Assembly (NCBI GenBank): GCA_023678885.1 | Contig: CM043013.1 | Coordinates: forward strand, 14,788,791-14,852,790 | Reading direction: 5' to 3' | Length of the DNA stretch: 64,000 nt | Source of the DNA: Pogostemon cablin | Lineage: Eukaryota; Streptophyta; Magnoliopsida; Lamiales; Lamiaceae | Shown here: positions 21,741 to 33,876 of the stretch, piece by piece | Layout of the letters: the number at the start of each line of letters is the position of its first letter | Position numbering within the stretch: position 1 is the stretch's first letter | Position numbers and translations under genes: made by a program | Notes under the pieces: generated by a model | Told to the model about the DNA's origin: nothing | Databases searched by the model: none | Seen by the model: only the letters and a program-made list of their open reading frames with translations

Positions 21741-23240
21741 TGATTAGCCATAACTTGTAGTCGGGTTGACCAATTCAAAAATTTATCGAACCACAGGGAG
21801 GTAAGCACTAGTCCTTAAGCGATCTCACATTTCTTGTAATTTTATAGAGACGAATCATCAAAGTTTTTTTGTCAAACAAGTAATTAAAATCAATCAATGT
21901 AAGTAAATAAGCAATGATCAAGCAAACAAAATTAAAATTACTGAGATTGGTTTTCCAAGTTAAACAAAAGTGAGATTAACAATACTTAAGAAGTGGTAAC
22001 TCTAGAAATTATCTAAAAAATTCATATGCATCATGGATAAATGATTAAGGGCCAATACTAATTTCTTCTAAACTTTCTCTCGAAATGAATAGAATGTGAA
22101 TCCAAATAAGAATCCCAAAATAGCTCAATGGATTGGTTCTCACTCAAACAATTCCAACTACATACTAAGCTTAAATGAGAATCCCCTCACACAATCAATC
22201 AACCTCTCGATCAAACAAATCGGATGTCTTATCAAAGGGTTCTAAATCCTAAAGGATATCTCTATATCTTTAAGACTTATAATGCACATGAGGTGTATGA
22301 TGAATTGATTCAATGAAACTATCCTAAACATATAATTGATTTCTCAATCTAACCAGATGCCTATAATAATAAATCACACAATTCAACAAATACAAATTAA
22401 GCAATTAACAATCAATGATAGAAAATCATAAATCCAATCAACACATGAATTAAAATATATAGATCCCCAAAATTAACCAACAACTATTATGTTGCTAAAC
22501 TCACCATGGAGATCAACCTACCATAATCATAAGATAACTAACATAGACATTAAAAACCTTACAAGTCATGATAAATAATTAGGTTTACTACAAAAATTGG
22601 ATGAAAACTCTCTTAGATTGGCTCCAATGGTTATCACATTCCTTTCCTTGCAATTTCCTCTCTTCCTTGCTTCTTCTCTTCACTTGGATGAAGGATTTAT
22701 GGTGAGATGATCATGGAGTGAATAGATGGATGAAAGTGATGAAGGATGTGGTGTAAAATTAAGGAACAACTGGATTTCGGATTCAATATGATCAAAATGT
22801 TAAAATGAATTGGTATTTATACCCCGTGGAGACCTTCTAGAAGATATATAAAAATATTCTGTTATGGCACTGACACGAGTCGTGTGCTGCAGCACGAGTC
22901 CAGTCATCTCAGGGTTTCTCGATCAAACTCAACTCAAAATGACACACGAGTCGTGCGCTGACGCACGGCCAAAAGGTGGCCGAGTTGGATGTTTTGATGC
23001 TTCTACATGGCTACTCCTTACAGGCCCGTGTTGGGTACATAGGCCGTGTACTGCAACACGACTCGTGTACCCTACATGGCCGGCCGTGTTGATGCTGTCC
23101 TGTTTCTTCTTCCTTGTTTTATCTCCCATCTCTATTTTTACTCCGTTTTCACCTGTTTTACATATGATTAAGTTCATTCACACACAATTCCATAAAAACA
23201 CATAACACCACCAAGTAATACATAAATACGAATAAAATAC
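21741..23240 (-). repeat. 5' LTR of element D, copy 1, truncated
   Basis: The LTR starts TGATTAGCC next to the primer site and runs about 1500 bp. A TATA box (TATAAATA on minus) is at 22814-22821 and the U3 inverted-repeat block at 22862-23095. Compared with the 3' LTR it lacks about the last 50 bp of U3. It runs directly into C pol at AAAATAC/AAGTCTG, so a deletion removed the LTR end together with about 360 bp of C. Confidence 0.85.
22814..22821 (-). promoter_or_regulatory. TATA box of the D LTR, copy 1
   Basis: TATAAATA on minus, about 40 bp downstream of the U3 repeat block in the direction of transcription. The second copy is at 34950-34957. Confidence 0.55.
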
Positions 23241-25809
23241 AAGTCTGATATAGGTTGGTCTCTTGATGATTTGAAAGGTATTAATCCATCATATTGCATA
23301 CATAAAATAAGGTTGCTAGATGAAGCTAAGGGGAGTATTCAGAATCAATGGAGGGTTAACCCTACAATTCAAAAAGTGATTAGGCAGTAAAGCTTAACGT
23401 GGTTAGATGCAGGATTATTTATCCCATTAGTGATAGTCCCCATGTTTGTCCATTGCACGTTGTAGCTAAAAAGGGGGCATGACTATTTTGAAAGTCGATG
23501 ACAGAGAGGCATTAGCACTCGGATTCCTACAGGATGGCGTGTGTGTAAAGATTATAGGAAACTAAATGAAAATACATGCAAAGACCATTTCTCTCTTTCT
23601 TTCATGGATCAAATATTAGATCGTCTAGTAGGGTATGAGTTTTATTGCTTCTTGGATAGGTATTCGGGTTATAATCAAATCATGATTGCACCTGAGGACC
23701 AAGAAAAGACTACTTTTACTTGCCCTTATAGTACCTTTGCTTTTAGAAAGATGCCTTTTGGATTATGTAATGCGCCTACTATATTCTAGAGATGCATGAT
23801 GGCCCTATTTGATGGTTTGATAGAAAAGATCATGGAGGGGTTTATGGATAATTTTTCTGTATTTGGTTCCTCCTTTGATATTTGTTTGTCTAACTTATTT
23901 ATTATTTTGAAGAGATATCAAGAAATTAATCTTGCTTGAATTAGGAGAAGTGCCACTTCATGGTAAGAGATGGGATTGTTCTAGGACATCATGTTTGGCC
24001 AAGGAATTGTAGTTGGATAGAGCCAAGGTGGTGGCAATTGAGAAGCTCCCACCACCTACTAATGAGAAGGGAGTGCAGTCATTCCTTGGACACGCCGAAT
24101 TTTAGAAGATTTATCAAAGACTTCTTAAAATACTCAAAGCCCTTGTCTCACTTACTTGAAAATGATGTTCCTTTTAATTTTGATGATGAATGTGTAACAA
24201 CTTTTCAGGTTTTGAAGGAGGTTCCTATTATGCACTTATCTTAATCACATCGAATTGGACTCAGCCATTTGTACTTATGTGTGATGCAAGTGATCTAGCA
24301 CTTGGAGTGATGTTCGGGCAGTTGAGAGAAAAGATGTTATGCGTAATCTACTATGTGAGTAAGACTTTTTATGTAGCACAAAAGAATTACACTGTCATTG
24401 AAAAGGAGATTTTAGCTGTTGTGTATGCATTCAATAAGTTTTGAGTATTTGGTTGGCATGAAGACTATAGTGTATATAGATCACTCTGCAATCCGGTACT
24501 TGATGGAAAGAAGGAAGCGAAGCCAATGATCTTTAGATGGATCCTTCTTCTATAGGAGTTTGATATAGAGATCCGAGATAAGAAAAGAACAGAGAATGTG
24601 CTAGCGGATCACCTATCCAGGTTAGAAACAAGGAAGCATTGTGATGAACTGTTTGAATACATAGAAGAGATGTTCCCAAATGAGAAGATTATTGCGGTGT
24701 TTCCTGAAGGAGTGGAGATAGCTTGTGTAGTCGCTGCTCGAGGAATAGATCCATGGTACACTGATTATATTAATTACATTGATCAGGTGAAATTCCTAAA
24801 GGTCTCAATTAGTATCAATTTGCCAAGTTTAAGAGAATTGTTGAGACCTTCATATAGTATGATCCTTTCGTCTACAAGATTTATACGAATTCTATCTTTC
24901 GTAGGTGTGTGCTCGAGATGGAGAGCGTGCTTGATTTTTGCCATGAACAACCTAACAAAGGGCACTTTGGAGCCCAAAAGACTGCAGCGAAGGTTGCAAT
25001 CCAGTTTATATTGGCCTACCTTGTTTAAAGATTCTGAATCATATGTAGCGACATGCGATAGATGTCAAAGGATGGGATGTCACTTCAGCCAAGCATTGTT
25101 GTAGAGATCTTTGATGCATGGGGAATCGATTGTATGAGGCCTTTTCCACCATTTAATGGATTTCTCTACATCCTTCTTGTTGTTGACTATGTTTCTAAGT
25201 GGGTGGAAGCGATTCCAACTCGCATGAATAATTCTAAGACTGTGTTGTCATCCATAAAGAAACATATCTTTACCTGCTATGGAGTTTCTAGAGCTCTTGT
25301 GAGTGATGAAGATTCACACTTCGTCAATAGGCTTATTGAAAGAGTTCTCAAGGAGTATTGTGTTAAGCATAAGGTTACTATACCCTATCATCCTCAAGTG
25401 AACGGGCAAGCAGAAGTCTCTAACCAGCAAGTGAAGTAAGTTTTGGAGAAAATAGTCGGAACCAATAGGAACGATTGGGCTATGAAGCACGATGATGTCT
25501 TATGGGGGTTTCAAACGGCATACAAGACTGCGTTAGACATGTCACCTTATCAAATTATCTATGAAAAGTCGTGCCATTTACCCATAGAGATTCACCATAA
25601 GGCTTTTTGGGAATTGAGAAGTTTGAACTTATCTCTTAAAGATCAAAAAGAGTTGAGAATGACTCACATCAATCAATTGGATGAGTTCAAAAATTAATCT
25701 TTTAAGAACTCGATGATCTACAAGGAGTGAATGAAGAATTGGCATGACTCAAAGATGACTTTCAAGGATTTTAATCAAGGTAACGAGGTATTACTCTTTA
25801 ACTCCAGTT
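23241..25809 (+). pseudogene. pol: pol of element C, copy 1 (RT, RNase H, integrase)
   Basis: Order: RT (DYRKLNENT, FLDRYSGYNQI, MPFGLCNAPTIF, near 23540-23790), RNase H (LMCDASDLALGVMFG, near 24270-24330; ADHLSRLE near 24600), the integrase zinc domain (ATCDRCQRMG near 25050) and the integrase core (GIDCMRPF, VSDEDSHF, NGQAEVSN, 25120-25430). The RT catalytic box reads FMDNFSVFG, with the second Asp changed to Asn. Several stops and frameshifts are shared with copy 2. The copy ends abruptly near 25810 at the duplication junction. Confidence 0.9.
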
Positions 25810-27199
25810 TCATCATACCCTTTCTCTGCTGCTCCTCTCGGAACTCTCTCATCTGATCTCCGTATGACTACTGAGTATTCCGAATCTCCCTGACTTCATC
25901 TTCTAGAAAGTTCCACCTTGCATTCCCCACTCCTGGTCCCATAAACTATTGCTGTTGCTGAAACTCATCCTCTTGGACTTCATCTTCTTCTTGCTCAAAT
26001 ACTGGAGGCTCTGGTGTTTGCTTTTCAAATTCCACATGACGAGGTTGTTCTTCTTCATCTCCTACCTCCATGTCCACTAGCTCAGCTCTCAGATTTCTTA
26101 GCTCTGGATTCTCTTCTACTCTCATCTGTCAGAGCACTGCATCCACTCCTTCTCTATTCTATCTGTAGAAGGCTCTCACAACTGCGGAGTGGTTGGGACT
26201 TGCCATTGCTAGATTTTACTGCTTTCGTTGTCCGCGCACTGTGGTGAGCTCAGGAGCAGGTAGAGGAAATGGAGCTCCCTTATCTTGCCTTAAGCAATAC
26301 ATGTTTCCTATAAACAATAGGAACTCCATCCTTATGAGCTGTGTGTAAGTGAGTCCCTCACTAACCATCATGTGTGGCATACCTCTAAGGTCGATGCCTA
26401 ACCCTTGAGCAATCATGGTCACTATTCCTCCAATCATAATCCCTCGAGTATTTTCTCTTTTTGCCACCCTTTCAATATGCTGAAAGAAGTGAGCTGCAAT
26501 GTTCACTCTAAACTCCTGATATAAACTATACATGATGTACAACTATTTCTCACAACAGCTCCACCCTCAAATGTCCTTATAATGGTATTTGATACAATCT
26601 TTTCAAGGTACCTCATGACCGGATTTCTTATAGATGTCCCCTTTGAAGAGCTTGGAATGTACTCACCAGGCTCTGCCCCATCGTCAACCAACTTCCTCTA
26701 CCAGTTTTGTTGATTGAAATCCCCTCATGGTAGAAAGTTCTGATGACCTCTCATAATCAGATACCCAAAGAACATATTTATCTCATTCACAGGAATCTTC
26801 TTCCTCAATTCATTGTTCACCTGAAATGTGATCAAGATAGAAACTTGTTCCTATCCTTCTCAACCTCTAGGGTGCTCATAAACTCGGTTGTAAGATGGAG
26901 GTAAGTGAGAGATCTTTTGTCGAAGAACTTTTCCATATCCACCTGACAGAACAAGGTCCTCAGATCACCCTCTATCCCAAAATCAACCATAGTGGCTTGA
27001 TCCTAAAATCGAGTTGGCTTAATTTTGGGTATTATGTATTCCCATCTTAATGCATACTTTTCTCATTCTGTGAACTCAACTCCAAAATTCACAGGGTGCA
27101 TTTCTTCATCATCAATTTTTCATCGATGTTGGATTTTTCCATATCTGTCTCAACAATAATGAAGTCCTCATTGCTTTTCCTCACTCTTCTTTTAGCCAT
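25810..27199 (-). pseudogene. ORF3 of element D, copy 2, C-terminus cut off
   Basis: This repeats the ATHILA ORF-1-like frame, with the start MAKRRVRKSNEDF at 27199. It ends at the duplication junction, so about the last 60 codons are missing. It shares the stops of copy 1 and has an extra 1-bp loss near 26840 (GATAGAAAC against GATAGGAAAC). The segment GIMIGGIVTMIAQGLGID is identical to copy 1. Confidence 0.65.
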
Positions 27200-27320
27200 C
27201 ACTCTTTTGATGTTGGATGATAGTTTATGGAGTTTGGAGACGAAACTGCATGATGGGAAGTGCTTAAACACAAAGGGAATTAACAGTTGTGTTCTAACAG
27301 CCAAATTTTTAAATTTGTCT

Positions 27321-27556
27321 CCAGACACGACACGAATCGTGTCACGTAACATGGCCAAAGAGTGGCATGTTGCGTGTTTTGATGTCACCATATGGCTGCT
27401 TCTTACAGGCCCGTATTGGTGACATGGCTCGAGTCTCGACAAAGGACACGACTTGTGCGATGCTACATCGCTGAAGGGTGGCCGTGTTGGATGATTTGAT
27501 GTCGCCACACGGCCACATGTTACAGGGCCGTGTTGGCGACACAGGTTGTGTACCTG
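27321..27556 (-). repeat. LTR-like (U3) block between pol and ORF3, copy 2
   Basis: Same two-unit block as at 15185-15420, with only a few substitutions. Confidence 0.72.
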
Positions 27557-27811
27557 CAGCTCTGTTTTCTCCAATTTTCAACTTCAAATCTTGTCTTCCC
27601 CTGTTTTTATGCTTTCAATACTCCCTATCCATGCTCACAACTCATAAACATCATTAGCTCAACATTAGTTATTAAAACACGGATTATCATCTACTTCAAC
27701 AAAACCAATCGGGCGAAAATCACACCCTGCACATGAGAAATATTTCTAATTTGCTTCAAAAATGCGAGCAAGATATGCTTACTAATAAAACATGTATGTT
27801 ACACCACACAA

Positions 27812-27826
27812 CATCCCCCCAAACTT
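27812..27826 (-). other. Internal polypurine tract of element D, copy 2
   Basis: AAGTTTGGGGGGATG on minus, unchanged from copy 1. Confidence 0.75.
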
Positions 27827-28020
27827 AAATCGAGATAAGAATCGAGAATTAAGTTTGCAAAAAAAAATTGGTGAGACATACTTACACACTACAAATTAAG
27901 CATTTCTCGTATCTTCAATACACATTCATCTCATTAGCCCAATCCACCTACAAAGCCAAAATGCAAAATAAGAAAACAAAACTATTTACAAACCTAAACT
28001 ACTAAAAAGGATACGATCTT

Positions 28021-28944
28021 TCAAGAGGTGAAGGTATCCACATATACCAACTCCCTTTGAGAAGGAGAATGGTAATGCTTCACCCTTTGACCATTAACCA
28101 CAAAAGCACTTCCATCTAATCCTTCAAGCCTCAAGGAGCCATCATCTCTAGCTTCAATCACCAAGTATGGACCGGTCCATTTGGAATGAAGTTTTTCGGG
28201 GAACAACTTAAGTCTTGAATTGAACAATATAACTTTATCCCCTGGAATAAACTTCCTTGTTTTGATCCTTTCATCTTGCCGTCTCTTGAGTTTCTCCTTC
28301 AAAATCCTTGAGCTTGAATAAGTTTCTTCATTAAACTGTTCCAATTCAACCAATTGGAGACACCTTTTCTTTTTGGATTCTTTTTCATCAAAGTTCAACT
28401 TCCGAAGGGCCCATAATGCCTTATGTTCCAACTCCATGGGTAAATGACATGTTTTCTCATAAACAAGCTTGTATGGAGAAAAACCTAAGGCGGTCTTGTA
28501 AGCGATTCGATAGGCCCAGAGGGCATCATCAAGCTTAGAATACCAATCCTTTCGATTTTCATTGACCGTCTTCTCAAGTACAAGCTTCACTTGCCTATTT
28601 GACACCTCCACCAAGCCATTTGTTTGAGGATGGTAAGGTGTAGAAACCTTATGCTTCACTCCATAGCCATTTAAGAGCTTCTCAATAAGCTTGTTGATGA
28701 AGTGAGATCCCCCATCACTAATCATGGCCTTTGGTACCCCAAATCTAGCAAAGATGTTCTTCTTTAAGAAAGTCTTGACCACTAGAGTATCATTTCTCCT
28801 TGTCGGGATTGCTTCTACCCATTTAGACACATAATCTACCGCAAGCAATATGTAAAGGTAACCATTGAAAGGCGAAAATGGGCCCATGAAGTCTATCCCC
28901 CATACATCAAACACCTCAACCTCAAAAATATTCCTCATGGGCAT
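28021..28944 (-). CDS. pol (IN): Integrase core and C-terminus of element D, copy 2
   Basis: 307 codons, uninterrupted, with the same Asp-Asp-Glu residues as copy 1 (GIDFMGPF, MISDGGSHF, TNGLVEVSN). It differs from copy 1 by a handful of residues, for example STPYHPQ for SKPYHPQ, AYRIAYK for AFRIAYK and LVIEARDDGSLRLEG for LKIEARDDGSLWLEG. In each of these cases copy 2 has the residue more usual for the family, so copy 1 seems to have drifted more here. It is still the tail of a dead polyprotein. Confidence 0.85.
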   Translation of the reverse strand: MPMRNIFEVEVFDVWGIDFMGPFSPFNGYLYILLAVDYVSKWVEAIPTRRNDTLVVKTFLKKNIFARFGVPKAMISDGGSHFINKLIEKLLNGYGVKHKVSTPYHPQTNGLVEVSNRQVKLVLEKTVNENRKDWYSKLDDALWAYRIAYKTALGFSPYKLVYEKTCHLPMELEHKALWALRKLNFDEKESKKKRCLQLVELEQFNEETYSSSRILKEKLKRRQDERIKTRKFIPGDKVILFNSRLKLFPEKLHSKWTGPYLVIEARDDGSLRLEGLDGSAFVVNGQRVKHYHSPSQRELVYVDTFTS

Positions 28945-28953
28945 TTCATCACG

Positions 28954-30002
28954 TTACCCTCTTCCAATCCTTTGGCATCGATCACATCCCTTGATGTACT
29001 CCTTGCAATCCTTAAACAAAGTTGGCCAAAACAAACCCGATTGTAGGATCTTTACTCCCATCTTTTGAAATCCAAAGTGTCCTCCACATGGTGAACTATG
29101 GCACATGTCCATGACACTTACTTTTTCTTCTTTCGGAATATACCTTCGTATGATTCCATCCGGACAATTCTTAAATAGAAGAGGATTATCCCACAAGTAC
29201 TCCTTGACATCATGATAGAATATCTTCCTCCTAGACTCAGTTATATGATCCAGCTTAAGACCACAAGCTAAATAATTCACAAAATCTGCATACCATGGCC
29301 TCCCGGTCTCGCATAAAGTGTACATCATTTGAAAATCAATTTGAAGTAACTCTTCATCTGGAAACACATTCTTAATGAATTCCATGGTTCCTTCTTCATC
29401 AACATTTTCTAAACATGACAATTGGCCGGCTATAACATTTTCAACTCCCTTCTTGTCACGTATCTCTACATCAAATTCTTGCAAAAAAAGAATCCAATGA
29501 ATTAGTCTAGGTTTAACATCTTTCTTACTCATCAAATACCTAATGACGGTATGATCCGTATAAATAATGGTTTTCGTGCCAACAAGGTATGGACAAAATT
29601 TTTCGAATGCATAAACCACGGATAAGATTCTTTTTCAGTTGTGGTATAATTCTTTTGATTTGCATTGAACGTCTTGGATGCATAATAGATAGCTCGAAAC
29701 TTCTTCACCTTCACTTGACCAAGCACCACTCCTAATGCATTGCCACTTGCATCACAATAAAGCTCAAAAGTCTTACTCCAATCGGGAGAGACAAGGATTG
29801 GTGAAGAAATTAGAGCTTCTTTGAGTACCTTAAAAGCATCAAGACATTCATCATTAAATTCAAATGGAGTATCTTTTTCAAGCAACTTACACAAAGATTT
29901 GGCTATATTAGAAAAATCCTTTATAAAACGTTGATAGAACCCGGTGTGGCCAAGGAACGATCTAACCCCTTTTTTCATTCTTTGGTGGGGAAAGATGTTC
30001 AA
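28954..30002 (-). pseudogene. pol (RH-IN): RNase H and integrase zinc domain of element D, copy 2
   Basis: Same domains as copy 1, split into two overlapping frames (30002-29532 and 29619-28954). The break lies near 29600-29630. The 1-bp loss shared with copy 1 is not compensated here, and the downstream frame reads the normal VYAFEKFCPYLVG. RNase H (CDASGNALGVVLG) and HHCC (CDRCQRIG) residues are present. Confidence 0.85.
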
Positions 30003-30072
30003 TGGCTACAACCTTCGCCTTATCAACTCTCAAACCTTTCTCAGAAATGTGATGTCCAAGTACGATACCCTC

Positions 30073-30743
30073 TTAAACCATAAAATGGTATTTTTCCCAA
30101 TTCAAGACTAGGTTCGTATCTTGACATCGCTGCAAAACCATAGAAAGATTAGCCAAGCATATATCAAATGAAGATCCAAAGATGGAAAAATCATCCATAA
30201 AAACCTCCATTATATTTTCAATCAATCCCCAAAGGATGGCCATAATGCAACGTTGAAAGGTGACGGGGGCATTGCACAACCCAAAGGGAATTTATAAGAA
30301 GCAAACGTGCCATATGGACAAGCAAAAGTTGTTTTCTCATGATTTGGTTGTACCCCGAGTAACTATCTAGAAAACAATAATACTTGTATCCTGCCAATCT
30401 ATCAAGCATTTGATCAATAAAAGGCAAAGAAAAATGATCTTCATGAGTGTTTTCATTAAGTTTCCTACAATCACAACACACTCTCCAACCCGTTTTCACC
30501 CTTGTAGCAAGCTCTTCATCAAATTCATGGTTAGACCCCCTTTTTCTTAGCCACAACATGCAAAGGACTATCACTTATGGCATAAAAAATATTAGCATCT
30601 AACCATTTCAAAACTTCTTTCCTTACCACTTCTTGCATAATTGGGTTCAAATTCCTTTGAGGTTGTATGCATGACTTATCTTCATCAATCAACCTTATGT
30701 GATGCATGCATATTGTGGGACTAATTTCTTTTAAATCATCCAA
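30073..30743 (-). pseudogene. pol (RT): Reverse transcriptase of element D, copy 2
   Basis: Motifs match copy 1, with FMDDFSIFG intact near 30185-30210. The segment DCRKLNENTHEDHFSLPFIDQML is in one frame here (30574-30218), whereas copy 1 has lost a base near 18296. A shared frameshift after YNQIM and shared terminal stops still break the gene. Confidence 0.85.
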
Positions 30744-30746
30744 ACT

Positions 30747-31779
30747 CTATCTTATAGCACTCTTATGATTTTGAAGAACCCTTATTAAATTTTCAAGTTC
30801 TAAGGATGAAAGAGAAGATGATAAAATTACCGAAAAGGTCTTGTTGTCCCCTAAGTACGCATACATAAGGTGATTGGGTAATGGCTTCAATTTCTCTTTT
30901 CCTTTATCAACCTTGGGCTCTTCATTCTCTATCTCCAATGGAAGATACTCCATCTTTCCATAGTACATCATCTTGGCTTTATCTTCTTGCATTTCCCTAC
31001 AAGCATTCAAATCATGTAAGAAATCATTTATATCATCATCTTCTAAACAATATAAAGAAGAAGTAGAATTTAAGGATAATGTAAGAGAATGGCTTATGCT
31101 TGTCTCAAGTGGATCCTTTGATAGGAAAAATGACAAATTCTTTTGAACAATCTCATCAATCAATTTAATCCTTCTACATTCTTCCTTCTCATTCGGATGC
31201 CTCATCGCATTCCTTAATGAAAATACCACTTCTTCTTTATTTACTCTCAATGTCAACTTCCCCTTGTGTACATCAATTAAAGCTCTTCCCGTAGCCAAGA
31301 ATGGACGTCCCAAAATCAATGGAACATTTGATCCTCGTCCATGTCAAGCACTACAAAATCTACCAGGAATATGAACTTTCCAACTTTAACAAGCACATCC
31401 TCAACTACTCCCTTAGGATATGTCAAAGACCTATCCGCAAGTTACAATATAACAGATGTAGGCTTTACTTCTCCAATCCCAAGTTTCTTAAAGATCGACA
31501 TAGGCATCAAATTGATACTGCCCCAAGATCACAAAGAGATCTATGAACTTCACTCTTACTCATCTCACATGGTATGACAAAACTCCTTGCATCCTTGAGC
31601 TTTGGAGGCAACTTCTTTTGAATTATGGCACTACACTCCTCCATCAAATTGATGGTGTCATTCTCCACTAAGCTCATTTTGCTTGCCATGATGTCTTTTA
31701 AAAACTTGGCATAATAAGGCATTTGTATCAAAGTACCCGCAAAGGGTATATTGATGTGGATTTTCTTGAAGATTTCCAA
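30747..31779 (-). pseudogene. pro: Protease and linker of element D, copy 2
   Basis: LCDLGA and the ILGRPFLATGRALIDV region are again in different frames, exactly as in copy 1. The frame change therefore predates the duplication. The linker to RT is unchanged in protein sequence. Confidence 0.8.
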
Positions 31780-31921
31780 AAACTTTGCAAACTTTTCATC
31801 AAGGCCCTTTTTTTAAGAATCTATGTGGAAAAGGAATAGGCACTTGAGTTTTTGGTATGCCCCAACTATCCCTTTCCAATTCCACTTCATCATTTTTCTT
31901 TTACATTGCCTTGGTTCTTTG

Positions 31922-33732
31922 CTATTTTTTTTCAACAACTTTTGATTCAACCACATCCGTTTCATCATTCTCCTTTACTTCAACTTCATTTTCTTCCAAA
32001 AACTCTTCTTCAATCAGGTTTTCCTCAACCTCCTTCTCTTCTACCTTTTTATTTTCCATAGGTATAGAAGGTCCCTCATAATTTATTCCACTCCTCAAAG
32101 TGATTGCCTTGCATTGCTCTTTTAGATTTATAATGGTGATAGAAGAAAATTTTTCTTTTTCATTTGCGCTCAACGAAATACCAATTTGACCAACCGAGTG
32201 CTCCAAGGCTTTGAATCTTCTATCATTAGCTTCATCAATCTTTCTTCTTGTCTCATCTTGAGCTTTGTTAGATGCAATCAAATTTTTAATGAGTTATTCA
32301 GTGGTTGCTTTCCCTTCATTATTTGGCGCTTTAGCTCTCGGATGATACCCTGGGGGATAAGTAACCGCATTGCTCGGGTTTGAATAAGAGAAGTTATCTT
32401 GCCTCCTTTGTTGTTGTGGGAATGAGCTTCCACTACCTTGACTATTGAAGCCTCCTTGCCTTGGTGGATAGTTCCCTTGGTTGTGGTTGAAATTACCTTG
32501 GTAATTATTTTGATAGTTACCATGGTAATTCCTTCCTTGCATGTATTGTATATCTTCTACATGTAGCATTACCATAGCTCATTGTTCTCTACTAACACTA
32601 TTCAGAGGAAGAACCCCTTGCTCTACTTGCCCTTCAACCATGTTAACTCTTTGATTATTCATACCTTGACTCAATCTCATTTGCCTCAAGATTTCCGATG
32701 CTATTATTTCAACACTTGGCATACTTGGTTCCACACTAGCACTCTTCACACTAAACTGTTGACCTTGATCGAAGCTCTCTAATCCATAACATCGACTCAC
32801 TCTCTCCGATGGCCATTGGTAGACATTTGTGGCAATCTCATCAAAAATCCTTATTGCACTTACCGGAGTCACTCCTAGTACTGAACCACCCACCGAAGCA
32901 TCAACAAGCACTCTTTGACCATTCACCAAACCTTAGTAGAAAAACCCAACTTGTTGATTTTCCGGGAAGCCATATTATGGACACTTGCGAAGCACATCCT
33001 TAAACCTTTTCCACGCTTCATATGAACTTTCTTGAGGTATTTACTTGTATTGAGTGATCAAGCTCTTCATTTGAAGCGTCTTGGAGGGCGGAAAATACTT
33101 GTTCAAGAGCATTTGTGCAAGCTCATCCCATGTGTTGCACGTACCCAGAGTAATGGTAGATAGCCATGTTCGCGCACGATCCATCAACGAAAACAGAAAA
33201 AACCTCATCTTGATATAATCTTCACACACCCCATTCATCTTCAAGATATTGGCAATCTCAATAAATTGAGCTAGATGAGTATTAGGATTTTCATTTGGGG
33301 TTCCACTAAATTGTTGATCTCTCACCATAGAAATCAAGCCCGCTTTAAATTCAAATTGTTAGAATTGATTGGTGGTCTCATCATTTGTGGCATTGCCCTT
33401 GGCGTAAAGAAGTCCCAGATCACCCTTGGATCTACTTGAGGCCCTCGATTCACTGGAGGTGGCGGTAGTGGTGCATAAGGTTGTTGCAAACCTTGTTTAA
33501 GAAGCGCTTAGTGTATCATTTGTTGAAGTAGGGCTTGTTGTTGTTGATTTGCATTGACTTGGGTATTTTGCACTCCATTTTCGTCATTCATATCATCAAC
33601 ACATTCATTATTTTGATTGTTCTCCATTGGATTACTATTTTTGATTTTGTTCTCCTTTCTCCTTCTCCGATAAGTGTGTCCAATCTCTAGATCAATAGGT
33701 TCAACTTGTTTTCCTTTTGACCTTGTTTGCAT
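31922..33732 (-). pseudogene. gag: gag of element D, copy 2
   Basis: Starts MQTRSKGKQVEPIDLEIGH at 33732. It shares the nonsense changes of copy 1 and adds one near 32295 (a TAA on minus), which splits the glycine/asparagine-rich segment from the K/E-rich tail. There is no CCHC zinc knuckle. Confidence 0.85.
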
Positions 33733-33857
33733 ACACCTTCAAAAGTAAAAGAAGTTAGAATAAAATTTTCAAAAGCAATTACAAATAACAAAATAAAAAT
33801 ATCTCTATTAAGATCACTTAAAACGATCCTTCTTCAAGCTACTAGCAGCCGTTGCCT

Positions 33858-33874
33858 CCCCGGCAACAGCGCCA
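33858..33874 (-). other. Primer binding site of element D, copy 2 (tRNA-Asp)
   Basis: TGGCGCTGTTGCCGGGG on minus, one change from the Asp-tRNA complement. GCTGTTGCC pairs with the following GGCAACGGC around a GGGGA loop (nine pairs, one of them U-G). Confidence 0.85.
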
Positions 33875-33876
33875 TT

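Larger units (their letters stand above)
10983..23240 (-). mobile_element. Athila-lineage element D, first copy
   Basis: This minus-strand element is inserted in C. In minus order it has: a 5' LTR (21741-23240, its U3 end lost), tRNA-Asp primer site, gag, protease, RT, RNase H, integrase, an internal polypurine tract, an LTR-like block, ORF3, a 3' untranslated region, a polypurine tract and a 3' LTR (10983-11991). The two LTRs share U3 but differ in R-U5, so one has been remodelled. All genes except the integrase frame carry breaks. From 13673 rightward everything is repeated in the second unit of the tandem duplication. Confidence 0.87.
13673..25809. repeat. Tandem duplication of about 12.1 kb, unit 1
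   Basis: The unit runs from within D ORF3 to within the integrase region of C. It is repeated directly at 25810-37949 with an offset of 12136-12137 bp. The outer edges do not lie in LTRs. The junction near 25810 joins C integrase (ending CCAGTTTCA) to D ORF3 (TCATCATACC) with the 3-bp overlap TCA. The units differ by scattered substitutions and 1-bp indels, about ten in the first 1.2 kb I compared. Confidence 0.93.
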
